Positions 1 through 6,728 of a stretch of 64,000 nt of DNA are shown here, one piece after another; within the stretch, counting starts at the first letter, position 1, and every line of letters begins with the position of its first letter. The position numbers and the translations under genes are program-made. This DNA comes from an uncultured Prevotella sp. (GTDB taxonomy: Bacteria; Bacteroidota; Bacteroidia; Bacteroidales; Bacteroidaceae). Location of the stretch: positions 1 to 64,000 of the forward strand of contig OMXK01000012.1 in the NCBI GenBank assembly GCA_900314995.1. The letters are read 5' to 3'. The notes under the pieces are model-generated. The model did no database searches, was not told where the DNA came from, and was given only the letters and a program-made list of their open reading frames with translations.

Positions 1-1
1 C

Positions 2-859
2 TACCATATGATAGACATTGCGAGACGAAAGAGAATCTACAAAGAGTTTGAGATAGAAGGGAAGGTGTTTGCCTTCGACTCGACTACCATCGATCTTTGT
101 CTGAGCGTCTTCTGGTGGGCAAGATTTCGCCGTACAAAAGCGGGCATCAAAATGCATACGCTCTATGAAATTCAGACGGATATTCCTACGTTCATACACA
201 TTACCGAGGCGAAAGTCAATGACCAACGCGCAATGGACGAGATTCCCTATGAACAAGGGGCTTACTACGTGTTTGACCGAGGATACTTTGACCTGAAGAA
301 ACTCTATCATATCAATGAGATTGAAGCCTACTTTGTGATAAGGCAGAGAGGAAATCTTCAATATCAAGTCATTAGCGAAAGTGACACCATGCATAATGCT
401 GATGGTATTCTTTCTGACCAGGTTATCAGACTTACGAATTACTTTACCAGACAGAAATATCCTGCCGTTCTTCGTCGCGTCACATACTATGCAACTGACA
501 AGAACAAGACATTTGTCTACCTGACCAACAATATGGAGATACCTGCCACACAGGTTGCTCTCCTTTATAAATATCGTTGGCGCGTAGAGCTTTTCTTTAA
601 ATGGATTAAGCAGCATCTCAAAATCAAATCCTTTTGGGGTACGACAGAGACTGCTGTCAGAATCCAGATATACTCTGCCATCACTGCATATTGCATGGTG
701 GCTATCGTTGAGCACGACATCAAACTGCACAGGAGTACCTACGAAGTGTTGAGAATTTTGAGCGCTTCGCTGTTGGATAAGACTCCTATTAAGGAACTCT
801 TTACCAAGGAACCTGAATATTATGCAGATGACGGTCAATTGACTCTTAATTTTATTTAG
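2..859 (+). CDS. IS4-type transposase, 5' end beyond window
   Basis: This is the C-terminal part of a DDE transposase of the IS4 group. The frame is open to the first base (Tyr-His precede the first visible Met at position 8), so the true start lies before the window. A first catalytic Asp is seen in AFDSTTIDLCLS and a second in YYVFDRGYFDL. The Y-(2)-R-(3)-E-(6)-K signature is met by YKYRWRVELFFKWIK near residue 195, which carries the catalytic Glu. The 3' part of the frame is intact. The right end of the element should lie shortly after the stop, but its terminal repeat cannot be matched because the left end is missing. The element borders an accessory island. Confidence 0.9.
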   Translation, partial: YHMIDIARRKRIYKEFEIEGKVFAFDSTTIDLCLSVFWWARFRRTKAGIKMHTLYEIQTDIPTFIHITEAKVNDQRAMDEIPYEQGAYYVFDRGYFDLKKLYHINEIEAYFVIRQRGNLQYQVISESDTMHNADGILSDQVIRLTNYFTRQKYPAVLRRVTYYATDKNKTFVYLTNNMEIPATQVALLYKYRWRVELFFKWIKQHLKIKSFWGTTETAVRIQIYSAITAYCMVAIVEHDIKLHRSTYEVLRILSASLLDKTPIKELFTKEPEYYADDGQLTLNFI

Positions 860-905
860 TGGACACTAGTGACAAAGAATAATAATATTGCACTAATCTT
901 TTTCA

Positions 906-1373
906 TCATTTCTCTATCTTTTCATAAATCTTTATTTCTGGTTTATAAGGAAACACATCTACATCTGTCGAAGATAGGATCATTTTAAGTTTGGTTCCAT
1001 TTTCAAGAAACTCATATTCGTATTCCGTAAACGGACTTGTCTCCGGCGTCCAATATAATACAATTCTGTTCCCAGAAACAATTGAGTATGGTAAATTAGT
1101 CGGGGTATATCCTTTCACATCTTCAGCGATTGCCTTGTATGTTCCATCAGAATAGAAAACATAGTCAATTACTCCCTCCTTTTTGCCGTCTCTTTTAAGA
1201 GAATACTTAAGACTACCGTCATCTATATTATATAGTTCTACCAATTGCCACCTCCCAACAAAGGGAGATGCCAAACTATTCTCATCATCACTGCTACAGG
1301 CGGTGAAAAACAATCCTATTGCCGCAATGAGCGGCAATAGGAAGATTGATAGTTTTAATTGATTTCTTTTCAT
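906..1373 (-). CDS. Small secreted lipoprotein, lipocalin-like
   Basis: Predicted lipoprotein of 155 residues. A Lys-rich start and hydrophobic stretch end in the lipobox FTAC, followed by SSDDE, typical of Bacteroidetes lipoproteins. The mature part (SPFVGRWQLVELYNI..., DYVFYSDGTYKA) resembles the small lipocalin-like family that begins with a G-x-W strand. I chose the ATG at 1373; the codon before it is GTG. Its first 20 or so codons and upstream region are almost identical to those of the lipoprotein at 2114-2470, although the mature proteins differ. Function unknown. Confidence 0.75.
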   Translation of the reverse strand: MKRNQLKLSIFLLPLIAAIGLFFTACSSDDENSLASPFVGRWQLVELYNIDDGSLKYSLKRDGKKEGVIDYVFYSDGTYKAIAEDVKGYTPTNLPYSIVSGNRIVLYWTPETSPFTEYEYEFLENGTKLKMILSSTDVDVFPYKPEIKIYEKIEK

Positions 1374-1465
1374 CACTAATAATTATTTTTAGAGTTCTCT
1401 ACTGATATAACTGCAAAGTATCAAAAACCCTGCATGGATTCTTTGACTTTAACAGTTATTTAACA
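1315..1465 (-). repeat. Leader repeat, copy A (upstream region plus signal-peptide codons)
   Basis: This block covers the first codons, 5' leader and probable promoter of the lipoprotein gene at 906-1373. It recurs almost unchanged at 2412-2579, and its upstream part again at 4634-4727. The block includes a minus-strand TACTTTGC sequence (forward 1413-1420) that resembles a Bacteroidetes -7 box with one base missing. Beyond the repeat the three loci diverge. Confidence 0.85.
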
Positions 1466-1496
1466 GTATCCTCCATCATTCCACGTTACGACACGA

Positions 1497-1564
1497 GCGC
1501 AGAGGTATCAGGAACCTCTGCGCCCTTTATGTGCAATTCATGGCGGGCAATTACAATCACCTAA
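1497..1564. repeat. Hairpin repeat with conserved tail, copy 1
   Basis: An inverted repeat GCGCAGAGGT-loop-ACCTCTGCGC is followed by about 40 bp ending in ATTACAATCACCTAA. The whole 65-bp block recurs at 3980-4047. Shorter relatives of the hairpin lie at 3166-3196 and 4783-4815. Each lies between genes, so terminator or mRNA-stabilising roles are possible, but no long T-run follows. The same unit next to unrelated genes suggests a small repeated element. Confidence 0.75.
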
Positions 1565-1689
1565 TTAATTTACTATTACTTTTTCATTCAGCACTTCATC
1601 GCCGATGACAGCACGTAGTCATCGGGACAGACATCTTGGCTATACCCATGTACTTGTCCCTGTGACTGTCAAATTAGAATCTTTTTCAT
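1565..1689 (-). pseudogene. Probable remnant of a small secreted protein gene
   Basis: Directly after the stop of the lipoprotein at 1692-2108, the minus strand reads ATGAAAAAGATTCTAATT then TGA, giving MKKILI-stop, the usual beginning of a Bacteroidetes signal peptide. The same frame then continues (GYSQDVCPDDYVLSSAMKC) to another stop. This looks like a disabled gene or a deletion scar. It is too short for a family call and could also be non-coding. Confidence 0.35.
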
Positions 1690-1691
1690 TT

Positions 1692-2108
1692 TTATTTCTT
1701 TTTTAATATGTACTTTGTCGTTGAATCATTAAATGCAGATGCGTCACCGCTTATTGACATAGTGCCGTCAGAGATTATGCAACTACGCATTTTCCCGTTT
1801 ATCTCTATTTCTTGTTTTATCTCATCATAGAAATAGTCATATTCGCCTTCTCCTAGAAAAAACGAATTATCCAAATCGCCCCTAACAACACGAACTTTTC
1901 CATTTGGTCCGAAAAGATACGTCTCTCTTTTTCCTGTCGGTACTTTATAATCACCGCCAAACACGAAGCAAACCGTATCCAATTCCCATTCACCCAAAAT
2001 AGCAGAAGAAGTAGTTACGGTATCAAAATCATCATCACTACTGCATGAAGTCACCATGCTACCGCCTGTTATCATAGCAGCAAACATAACTAGGCATATT
2101 TTTTTCAT
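1692..2108 (-). CDS. Small secreted lipoprotein, lipocalin-like
   Basis: Predicted lipoprotein of 138 residues: MKK start, hydrophobic stretch, lipobox VTSC followed by SSDDD. The mature part includes ILGEWELDTVCFVFGG and ends in a short beta-rich segment, which suggests a small lipocalin-like barrel of the kind common as hypothetical proteins in Bacteroidales. It starts 5 bp after the stop of the lipoprotein at 2114-2470, so the two are very likely co-transcribed from the promoter in leader copy B. Its own leader is unlike the repeated one. Function unknown. Confidence 0.75.
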   Translation of the reverse strand: MKKICLVMFAAMITGGSMVTSCSSDDDFDTVTTSSAILGEWELDTVCFVFGGDYKVPTGKRETYLFGPNGKVRVVRGDLDNSFFLGEGEYDYFYDEIKQEIEINGKMRSCIISDGTMSISGDASAFNDSTTKYILKKK

Positions 2109-2113
2109 AAGCT

Positions 2114-2470
2114 TTATCTGACTGGTTTCACTTTACAAAAAAACTGCGGATTTTCAGGGCCATAATTACCAAATTTATCCTGACTGATAGGTTCATAACT
2201 TACGACAAGAAAACTAATTTGCATGTCCTCATTATACTCAGGAACTGGTAAATCTGTTTTCTCAAAACTAATAACATTGTTTAATAACGGTGAACTCTGC
2301 AATGATTTTGGTATTTCGGAAACCCCTACACACACCTGTTCTGTTCCAACACGAACGACTTTGCCTGTGTAGAATTCATTGCCATCTCCATTACTACATG
2401 CCATAGCCAAACCTATTGCCGCCATAAGCGGCAATAGGAAGATTGATAGTTTTAATTGATTTCTTTTCAT
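2114..2470 (-). CDS. Small secreted lipoprotein
   Basis: Predicted lipoprotein of 118 residues with lipobox AMAC followed by SNGDG. The signal peptide (MKRNQLKLSIFLLPLMAAIG) is nearly identical, at DNA level too, to that of the gene at 906-1373, but the mature part is different. It contains KVVRVGTEQVCVGVS and ends SQDKFGNYGPENPQFFCKVKPVR. I chose the ATG at 2470; the previous codon is GTG. It is first in a two-gene unit with 1692-2108. I do not recognise the mature domain. Confidence 0.75.
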   Translation of the reverse strand: MKRNQLKLSIFLLPLMAAIGLAMACSNGDGNEFYTGKVVRVGTEQVCVGVSEIPKSLQSSPLLNNVISFEKTDLPVPEYNEDMQISFLVVSYEPISQDKFGNYGPENPQFFCKVKPVR

Positions 2471-2579
2471 CACTAATAATTTATTTTAGAGTTCTCTACT
2501 GATATAACTGCAAAGTATCAAAAACCCTGCATGGATTCTTTGACTTTAACAGTTATTTAACATTGTCTAATGCCAAACT
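2412..2579 (-). repeat. Leader repeat, copy B
   Basis: Second copy of the promoter/leader/signal-peptide block, driving the lipoprotein pair 2114-2470 and 1692-2108. It matches copy A (1315-1465) through the signal-peptide codons and the 5' region. It shares with copy C (4634-4727) a further upstream stretch ending ATTGTCTAATGCCAAAC. The shared upstream end marks the boundary of the duplicated unit. Confidence 0.85.
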
Positions 2580-2611
2580 GCGAAATACTTGACATATCAG
2601 GAGGAAACATT

Positions 2612-2719
2612 ATGTTGTGGAAACGACAGGACATCATGAAGATCATGAACCTCTCTGAAGGAGCTTTCCGAACACTTAAATCCAGGACCAAACAGCAACG
2701 GAACTTTCTGTTGAAGTAG
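2612..2719 (+). CDS. Very short ORF, possible gene remnant
   Basis: A 35-codon ORF begins with ATG 7 nt after a strong AGGAGG, unusual for this genome, and ends in TAG. It encodes MLWKRQDIMKIMNLSEGAFR and then a basic tail (KSRTKQQRNFLLK). The pattern W-K-R-Q-D-I-M followed by SEGAFRTLKSR looks like the start of a helix-turn-helix protein. The ORF runs into the large inverted repeat at 2742. It could be a micro-protein or the truncated 5' end of a gene cut by that element. No function can be assigned. Confidence 0.35.
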   Translation: MLWKRQDIMKIMNLSEGAFRTLKSRTKQQRNFLLK

Positions 2720-2741
2720 AATAAAAAAATTGCAAAACGTC

Positions 2742-3107
2742 TTCCACTTCCACTAAAACTTCGGAATCTATAGTGTATAAAGGGGTTTTCAGCGGTGGAA
2801 GATATCTTTTTATCTTCCACTTATCTTCCACCATTTCAATTTTGTGTCTGGTAGGACTATTGATGGAGTTTGCTACCTGCAAACTCCTCTTTTGATGGCA
2901 CTAAACTGGTAGTTACAAGGGAGCAAACTCTGAAATTCTCGAGAGAATTTACGGGTTTACTTACGAGAAACCACCAGTCAGCCGTAATGCGATTACCTGT
3001 TTGCCGTAATGTAAACAAGTGGAAGATAGGTGGAAGATAAAAAGATATCTTCCACCGCTTGGAACACCTTTATTTAAAGGCATTTCAAGAGATTTAGTGG
3101 AAGTGGA
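2742..3107. repeat. Large imperfect inverted repeat with nested palindromes
   Basis: Arms at about 2742-2832 and 3017-3107 are reverse complements of each other. Identity is imperfect overall, but a core of about 30 bp is perfect. Each core is itself a palindrome, GTGGAAGATA-TCTTTT-TATCTTCCAC, followed by a further TATCTTCCAC-type copy. About 185 bp between the arms carry no convincing gene. This could be a MITE, a folded regulatory RNA, or an origin-like site with iterated TATCTTCCAC boxes. The rest of the 2474-3283 gap holds leader copy B, the short ORF at 2612 and the higBA promoter. Confidence 0.8.
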
Positions 3108-3165
3108 GGTAAAATTGAATAAAATTTTTCAAAGACATCAATGAAAGTGTGCAGAGGAACGGCGC

Positions 3166-3196
3166 AGAGGTACCAGAAACCTCTGCGCCCATTATG
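3166..3196. repeat. Short hairpin repeat, partial copy
   Basis: GCGCAGAGGT-ACCAGAA-ACCTCTGCGC is the same inverted repeat as at 1497 and 3980 but without the conserved tail. The sequence before it (CAAAGACATCAATGAAAGTG) recurs before the hairpin at 4783, which shows that the flanks were copied too. Confidence 0.7.
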
Positions 3197-3245
3197 CAAC
3201 CATCATATACCAGTCTTGAAATTCAAAAAATATTTGCAAAATAAT

Positions 3246-3275
3246 TTTGTGTTTTAAAATAATATTGTATCTTTG
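3246..3275 (+). promoter_or_regulatory. higBA promoter
   Basis: TTTG at 3246-3249 and TATCTTTG at 3268-3275 are separated by 18 nt, matching the Bacteroidetes -33/-7 pattern. The higB ATG at 3284 lies only 8 nt after the -7 box, so the mRNA is predicted to be leaderless or nearly so. Confidence 0.75.
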
Positions 3276-3283
3276 CACCCAGA

Positions 3284-3583
3284 ATGAGAATAGTATCACA
3301 TAGGAAATTGGTTGAATTCTATTGCTCAGAAGGGCATGGAGATTCACAGTCAGCTCTTGAGCGATGGTATGATACCGCAGAGCATGCTGAGTGGAAGAAC
3401 CTGTCGGATATAAAGGTGGATTTCCCTGCAACAGACTATGTAGGTAATCAACATTATGTGTTTAACATCAAAGGTAACAAATATAGGCTTATAGTAGTGG
3501 TTAAGTTCACCATCAGCCATGTTTTCATCCGTTTTGTAGGGACACATAGCGAATATGACAAGATTGACGCATCAACAATATAA
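3284..3583 (+). CDS. higB: HigB-type mRNA interferase toxin
   Basis: A 99-residue protein of the HigB toxin family (RelE-like fold, ribosome-dependent mRNA cleavage). Diagnostic features are an N-terminal HRKLVEFY segment, W-x-N-x-x-D-I (EWKNLSDIKVDFPATDYV) in the middle, FNIKGNKYRLIVVVKF, and the C-terminal VFIRFVGTHSEYDKID, where the T-H-x-x-Y-D ending is characteristic. The antitoxin gene follows after 17 nt. In this toxin-first order the HTH antitoxin usually represses the operon. The length is normal for the family and nothing is missing. Confidence 0.92.
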   Translation: MRIVSHRKLVEFYCSEGHGDSQSALERWYDTAEHAEWKNLSDIKVDFPATDYVGNQHYVFNIKGNKYRLIVVVKFTISHVFIRFVGTHSEYDKIDASTI

Positions 3584-3600
3584 TATAAGGAGGAATGATA

Positions 3601-3963
3601 ATGGGTAAGGTTACTAAAGAACAATATGAGTTTGCGCTTGCTAGAATAGAGGAGCTGCTCCCGTTGGTTGACGATAATACGCCGAGCAACGATCGCAATG
3701 CCGTGGAATTGACGATGATGTCTGATGCCGTTATTGAATACGAAAAAGAGCATTTCCCTATAGGGAAACCGTCTGTTGCAAAATTGATAGAGCTTTCGCT
3801 TGAAGAAAAGCAAATGACTCAAAAGCAGTTAGCTGTTGAAATCGGAGTGAGCCCTTCACGTATCAATGATTATATCTCTGGCCGTGCAGAACCCACTCTA
3901 AAGATAGCCCGCCTGCTCTGTGCTACATTAGGAATATCCCCCGCAGCCATGCTCGGGCTTTAG
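3601..3963 (+). CDS. higA: HigA-type antitoxin with Xre HTH domain
   Basis: Antitoxin partner of HigB, about 120 residues. The N-terminal half is helical and acidic, probably the toxin-binding part. The C-terminal half is a classic Xre helix-turn-helix (MTQKQLAVEIGVSPSRINDYISGRAEPTLKIARLL). I chose the ATG at 3601 because AAGGAGG at 3587-3593 is 7 nt away; the in-frame ATG at 3595 is too close. This is one of few clear Shine-Dalgarno sites in the window. It probably neutralises HigB and represses the promoter at 3246-3275. Confidence 0.92.
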   Translation: MGKVTKEQYEFALARIEELLPLVDDNTPSNDRNAVELTMMSDAVIEYEKEHFPIGKPSVAKLIELSLEEKQMTQKQLAVEIGVSPSRINDYISGRAEPTLKIARLLCATLGISPAAMLGL

Positions 3964-3979
3964 CAACATTCTGGAAAGT

Positions 3980-4047
3980 GCGCAGAGGTATCAGGAACCT
4001 CTGCGCACTTTATGTGCAATTCATGGCGGGCAATTACAATCACCTAA
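3980..4047. repeat. Hairpin repeat with conserved tail, copy 2
   Basis: Near-identical to the block at 1497-1564: inverted repeat GCGCAGAGGT/ACCTCTGCGC plus the same 40-bp tail ending ACAATCACCTAA. It lies between the convergent higA and lipoprotein (4103-4597) genes, where the hairpin could act as a terminator in either direction. Confidence 0.75.
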
Positions 4048-4102
4048 GCCTTTTATTCTGCTTTCGTGATGGTGAAAAAACATACATCTGGCATATTAAC
4101 TT

Positions 4103-4597
4103 TTATTTCATAATCTTTATGTATTTTGAGACATCAGTACAATATACCAGTTTCCAATTTGAACTTGTTTGGAGAAAGTTTTCCAAACTTCCTTCAATTT
4201 CAAAACTGAAACATCCCCCCAACAACGAACCGTCTTTATTATATAGTTCACCAAGTATAGTTTGCTGAAGTCCACAGAAGACATAGTAGAAATCATTCCC
4301 CTCCCATTCGCCAGAATATACAGCTGTACTTTCTGTCGGATCATCATCTTCCCATATATTTATCTTTGAGACAAGCCAAGATGGGAGACTGGCTTTTGAA
4401 GTCAACTGAGGCTTGACTTCTGGTGTTATGCCATTGTATGCGAATGGGAAACAGGCGACAACATTTTCCTTTTCATTCAACTGTAAATCTTCTGCCGATA
4501 AATCATAACTGTATGTATCATCACTATTGCTACAAGATGAGAAAGTTAATCCCATTACACTAGTGCATATTAGCACAAACAAAACATTCTTTTTCAT
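4103..4597 (-). CDS. Secreted lipoprotein of unknown function
   Basis: Predicted lipoprotein of 164 residues: MKKNVLFVLICTSVMGLTF then lipobox SSC and SNSDD. The mature part holds an acidic segment (SAEDLQLNEKENVV) and repeated short beta strands (YSGEWEGNDFYYVFCGLQQTI), compatible with a small beta-sandwich. I recognise no named domain. The gene lies downstream of leader copy C, although its immediate start is not the duplicated signal peptide. It is part of the same lipoprotein island. Confidence 0.7.
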   Translation of the reverse strand: MKKNVLFVLICTSVMGLTFSSCSNSDDTYSYDLSAEDLQLNEKENVVACFPFAYNGITPEVKPQLTSKASLPSWLVSKINIWEDDDPTESTAVYSGEWEGNDFYYVFCGLQQTILGELYNKDGSLLGGCFSFEIEGSLENFLQTSSNWKLVYCTDVSKYIKIMK

Positions 4598-4633
4598 AAC
4601 CTTAAACTATCTTAAGTGAGACATATTGTTCAT

Positions 4634-4727
4634 TTAGAGTTCTCTACTGATATAACTGCAAAGTATCAAAAACCCTGCATAGATTCTTTGACTTTAACAG
4701 TTATTTAACATTGTCTAATGCCAAACA
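4634..4727 (-). repeat. Leader repeat, copy C
   Basis: Third copy of the promoter/leader block, upstream of the lipoprotein at 4103-4597. It matches copies A and B from AGAGTTCTCTACTGATATAA through the TTTAACAGTTATTTAAC stretch and, with copy B, further to GTCTAATGCCAAAC. It stops before the signal-peptide codons, so here only the upstream control region is shared. Confidence 0.85.
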
Positions 4728-4814
4728 GAGTAATATAACACATTATCATAGAAACTATAAATTCAAAGACATCAATGAAAGTGTGCTGAGGCTTTAGGTG
4801 CCTCTGCGCACTTT

Positions 4815-5234
4815 CTAACCCACTTTACCCCAAACATGCTTGAGCCACAAATCATGGCCAAAAGTATTCAGCAACATCATGATCACTAGAGACAATATTA
4901 AGATATACAATTTCTTTTTATACCAATAACTCGTAGACAAAACAATAGCTATTAAGACAACGATAGTTACGAATAAACTACCAATTGTACCTGAAAAGTA
5001 ATCTATTCTAATTGGGATTTCCAGGATAATACGTCCCAACATTATCATAAGGACAACAGGAATACCATCAGTATCTTTTTTGGCATATCTTTCTAGCATA
5101 CAATATGTAAACAAGAAAAAGCTAACAGATTCTGCCCACTCAGCAGAAGGGCCACGAAAAGCGGCAGTCCAACACGTCAGCAAAAAAACAAGCAACGACC
5201 CAAAGAATGGTATCAACAAACATTTCTTTTCCAT
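4815..5234 (-). CDS. Small integral membrane protein
   Basis: About 139 residues with four likely hydrophobic spans: LLIPFFGSLLVFLLTCWTAA, an Ile/Leu/Met-rich stretch around VVLMIMLGRIILEI, LFVTIVVLIAIVLS, and LYILILSLVIMMLL. I chose the ATG at 5234 (MEKKC) rather than 5258, because its context AAGGTTATG is the same as at the neighbouring lipoprotein start (4597). The last residues (HDLWLKHVWGKVG) follow the final span. No family recognised. A good promoter lies at 5293-5324. An imperfect hairpin follows the stop (4783-4815). Confidence 0.65.
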   Translation of the reverse strand: MEKKCLLIPFFGSLLVFLLTCWTAAFRGPSAEWAESVSFFLFTYCMLERYAKKDTDGIPVVLMIMLGRIILEIPIRIDYFSGTIGSLFVTIVVLIAIVLSTSYWYKKKLYILILSLVIMMLLNTFGHDLWLKHVWGKVG

Positions 5235-5292
5235 AACCTTATCATTTTTGTGAAACAATAAAAACTGAACGCATCATTGGAATATGTTGCTG

Positions 5293-5324
5293 CAAAGATA
5301 GGAAGAAGATAAATAACTTCCAAA
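5293..5324 (-). promoter_or_regulatory. Promoter of the membrane-protein gene at 4815-5234
   Basis: On the minus strand TTTG (forward 5321-5324) and TATCTTTG (forward 5293-5300) are 20 nt apart, a textbook Bacteroidetes pair. Confidence 0.7.
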
Positions 5325-5510
5325 CATTACGGAAAGATTTTTCAGAAAGCGTTGCATTGTTAAAAAAGTAGCTAATCATCTACATACCAATTTGTTACAC
5401 GACAAGAAAAGCATCAATACACGACATAAAATGAGACGCTTGGAGTACATCGAGTCATTAAGAAATGATAAAAAAAGAAGATGTTTATTACATTTGCATC
5501 TTATTATTTG

Positions 5511-5518
5511 TATCTTTG
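5511..5518 (+). promoter_or_regulatory. -7 box of the TPR/HTH gene
   Basis: TATCTTTG lies 22 nt before the ATG at 5541. The upstream TTTG (5493-5496) is 14 nt away, closer than usual, so the -33 box is uncertain. Confidence 0.5.
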
Positions 5519-5540
5519 TGGGACTATTGAATAATTTAAT

Positions 5541-6722
5541 ATGAGAAGATATTTATACATCTTACTTTTCGGTATTACTTTGACTGCCTGCTCGACATCT
5601 TCAAAGTATCGCAAGCAGTTGAAAGAGGTGGGAACTATCATTGAAGAAAATCCTGATAGTGCAAAGATATTATTAGATAAGATTCCTGCATCTTTGTTAA
5701 GCCAAGAGGGAGAAAGAGCGTTATACTATTTACTGCAGACGAAGGCAGACTACAAACTACACAAACATTTTTCAAACGATTCTACTATCAATTACTGTGT
5801 GAGATATTACCAAAAGACTAACCAAACAATGCGTCTGGCAATAGCCTATTATTATAAGGGAGTTATAAATTATGAGGAGCTTAACCGAAAGGAATATGCC
5901 GTACATTGTCTCAAGAAAGCAGAAGAACTATCAATTGTGAGTGATAATGAAGCATTAAAGAATAAAATATTTGAGTTGTTTCATCATATATACTATAATG
6001 CGCATAATTACAAATTATCCCTCAAATATGCAAATCTCTTCCTTGAAAGTTCTATGAAGATGGGGGATCCCGAGTTGATTTCAAGGGCATATAAACTCTT
6101 ATCTAACGACAGTGACAAAAGAAGGAATGACGCCTATGGTTATTATGCCAACTTATTATTGGAAGAAAATGCTGCCATCACGGAGAAAGCGCTGACGGAG
6201 CGCAAGAACCTGTGGCTGACTATCGCTGTCGCAGCACTCGCAGTATTGATGATGGCATTTCTCGTCGTTGTCTATCTATCGAGAAAAGCCAAGGAGTATC
6301 GGGGCATCATCGACAAGGACATTGAGCAGATCTATCAGGCGGAGCAGAAGATAGAACTGCTGCAATCCACGGGTAAGGACTATGAGCACGAAGTGAAGAG
6401 GCTGAAAGAACAGATAGACAGACTCAGGGAGACAACTGCTATGGAACTGGGATTGGGCAAGAATGTATATGACATGATTACAGGCGGAGAGATGATTAAG
6501 GATTTCACCAAGTCGAAAGAGCAGGCACTCATCAATTATTATGCCTACACATTCAGCAAGCAGTATCACGGGCTTATCCTGCCCTATCGGAAACTGACAC
6601 TGAGGCTGACCACCTATCTGGTGATGCAGCAGATGGGGCTCGACGACAAAAGAATCTGCGAACTGCTGAATATCACCGATTCAACAGTCCGCAATTACCG
6701 TCACAGGCTTCGCAATCCGTAA
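5541..6722 (+). CDS. Membrane-spanning TPR protein with C-terminal HTH
   Basis: 393 residues. Layout: lipobox LTAC (Cys17); helical TPR-like region about 30-205, probably periplasmic; one membrane span 224-247; coiled coil about 250-298; and a C-terminal helix-turn-helix-like domain 325-393 (LDDKRICELLNITDSTVRNYRHRLR). Proteins of this layout in Bacteroides and Prevotella are thought to be one-component membrane regulators, but targets are unknown. The base composition changes sharply near codon 210 (about 6170), from AT-rich like the island at the left to GC-richer like the genes at the right. The TPR region is also short. The gene may therefore be a hybrid or deletion product. It ends 6 bp from the convergent queF stop. 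Confidence 0.7.
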   Translation: MRRYLYILLFGITLTACSTSSKYRKQLKEVGTIIEENPDSAKILLDKIPASLLSQEGERALYYLLQTKADYKLHKHFSNDSTINYCVRYYQKTNQTMRLAIAYYYKGVINYEELNRKEYAVHCLKKAEELSIVSDNEALKNKIFELFHHIYYNAHNYKLSLKYANLFLESSMKMGDPELISRAYKLLSNDSDKRRNDAYGYYANLLLEENAAITEKALTERKNLWLTIAVAALAVLMMAFLVVVYLSRKAKEYRGIIDKDIEQIYQAEQKIELLQSTGKDYEHEVKRLKEQIDRLRETTAMELGLGKNVYDMITGGEMIKDFTKSKEQALINYYAYTFSKQYHGLILPYRKLTLRLTTYLVMQQMGLDDKRICELLNITDSTVRNYRHRLRNP

Positions 6723-6728
6723 TAACCG

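Noticed and set aside
2557-2882. Two minus-strand ORFs of 87 and 68 codons
   Set aside because: They run through the inverted repeat and antisense to the short SD-preceded ORF; sequence looks non-coding.
3350-3822. Minus-strand ORFs over higBA
   Set aside because: Both are antisense to clearly recognisable HigB and HigA proteins.
6723-6728. Terminator between the TPR/HTH gene and queF
   Set aside because: Only 6 bp separate the convergent stops and no hairpin with a T-run is visible.
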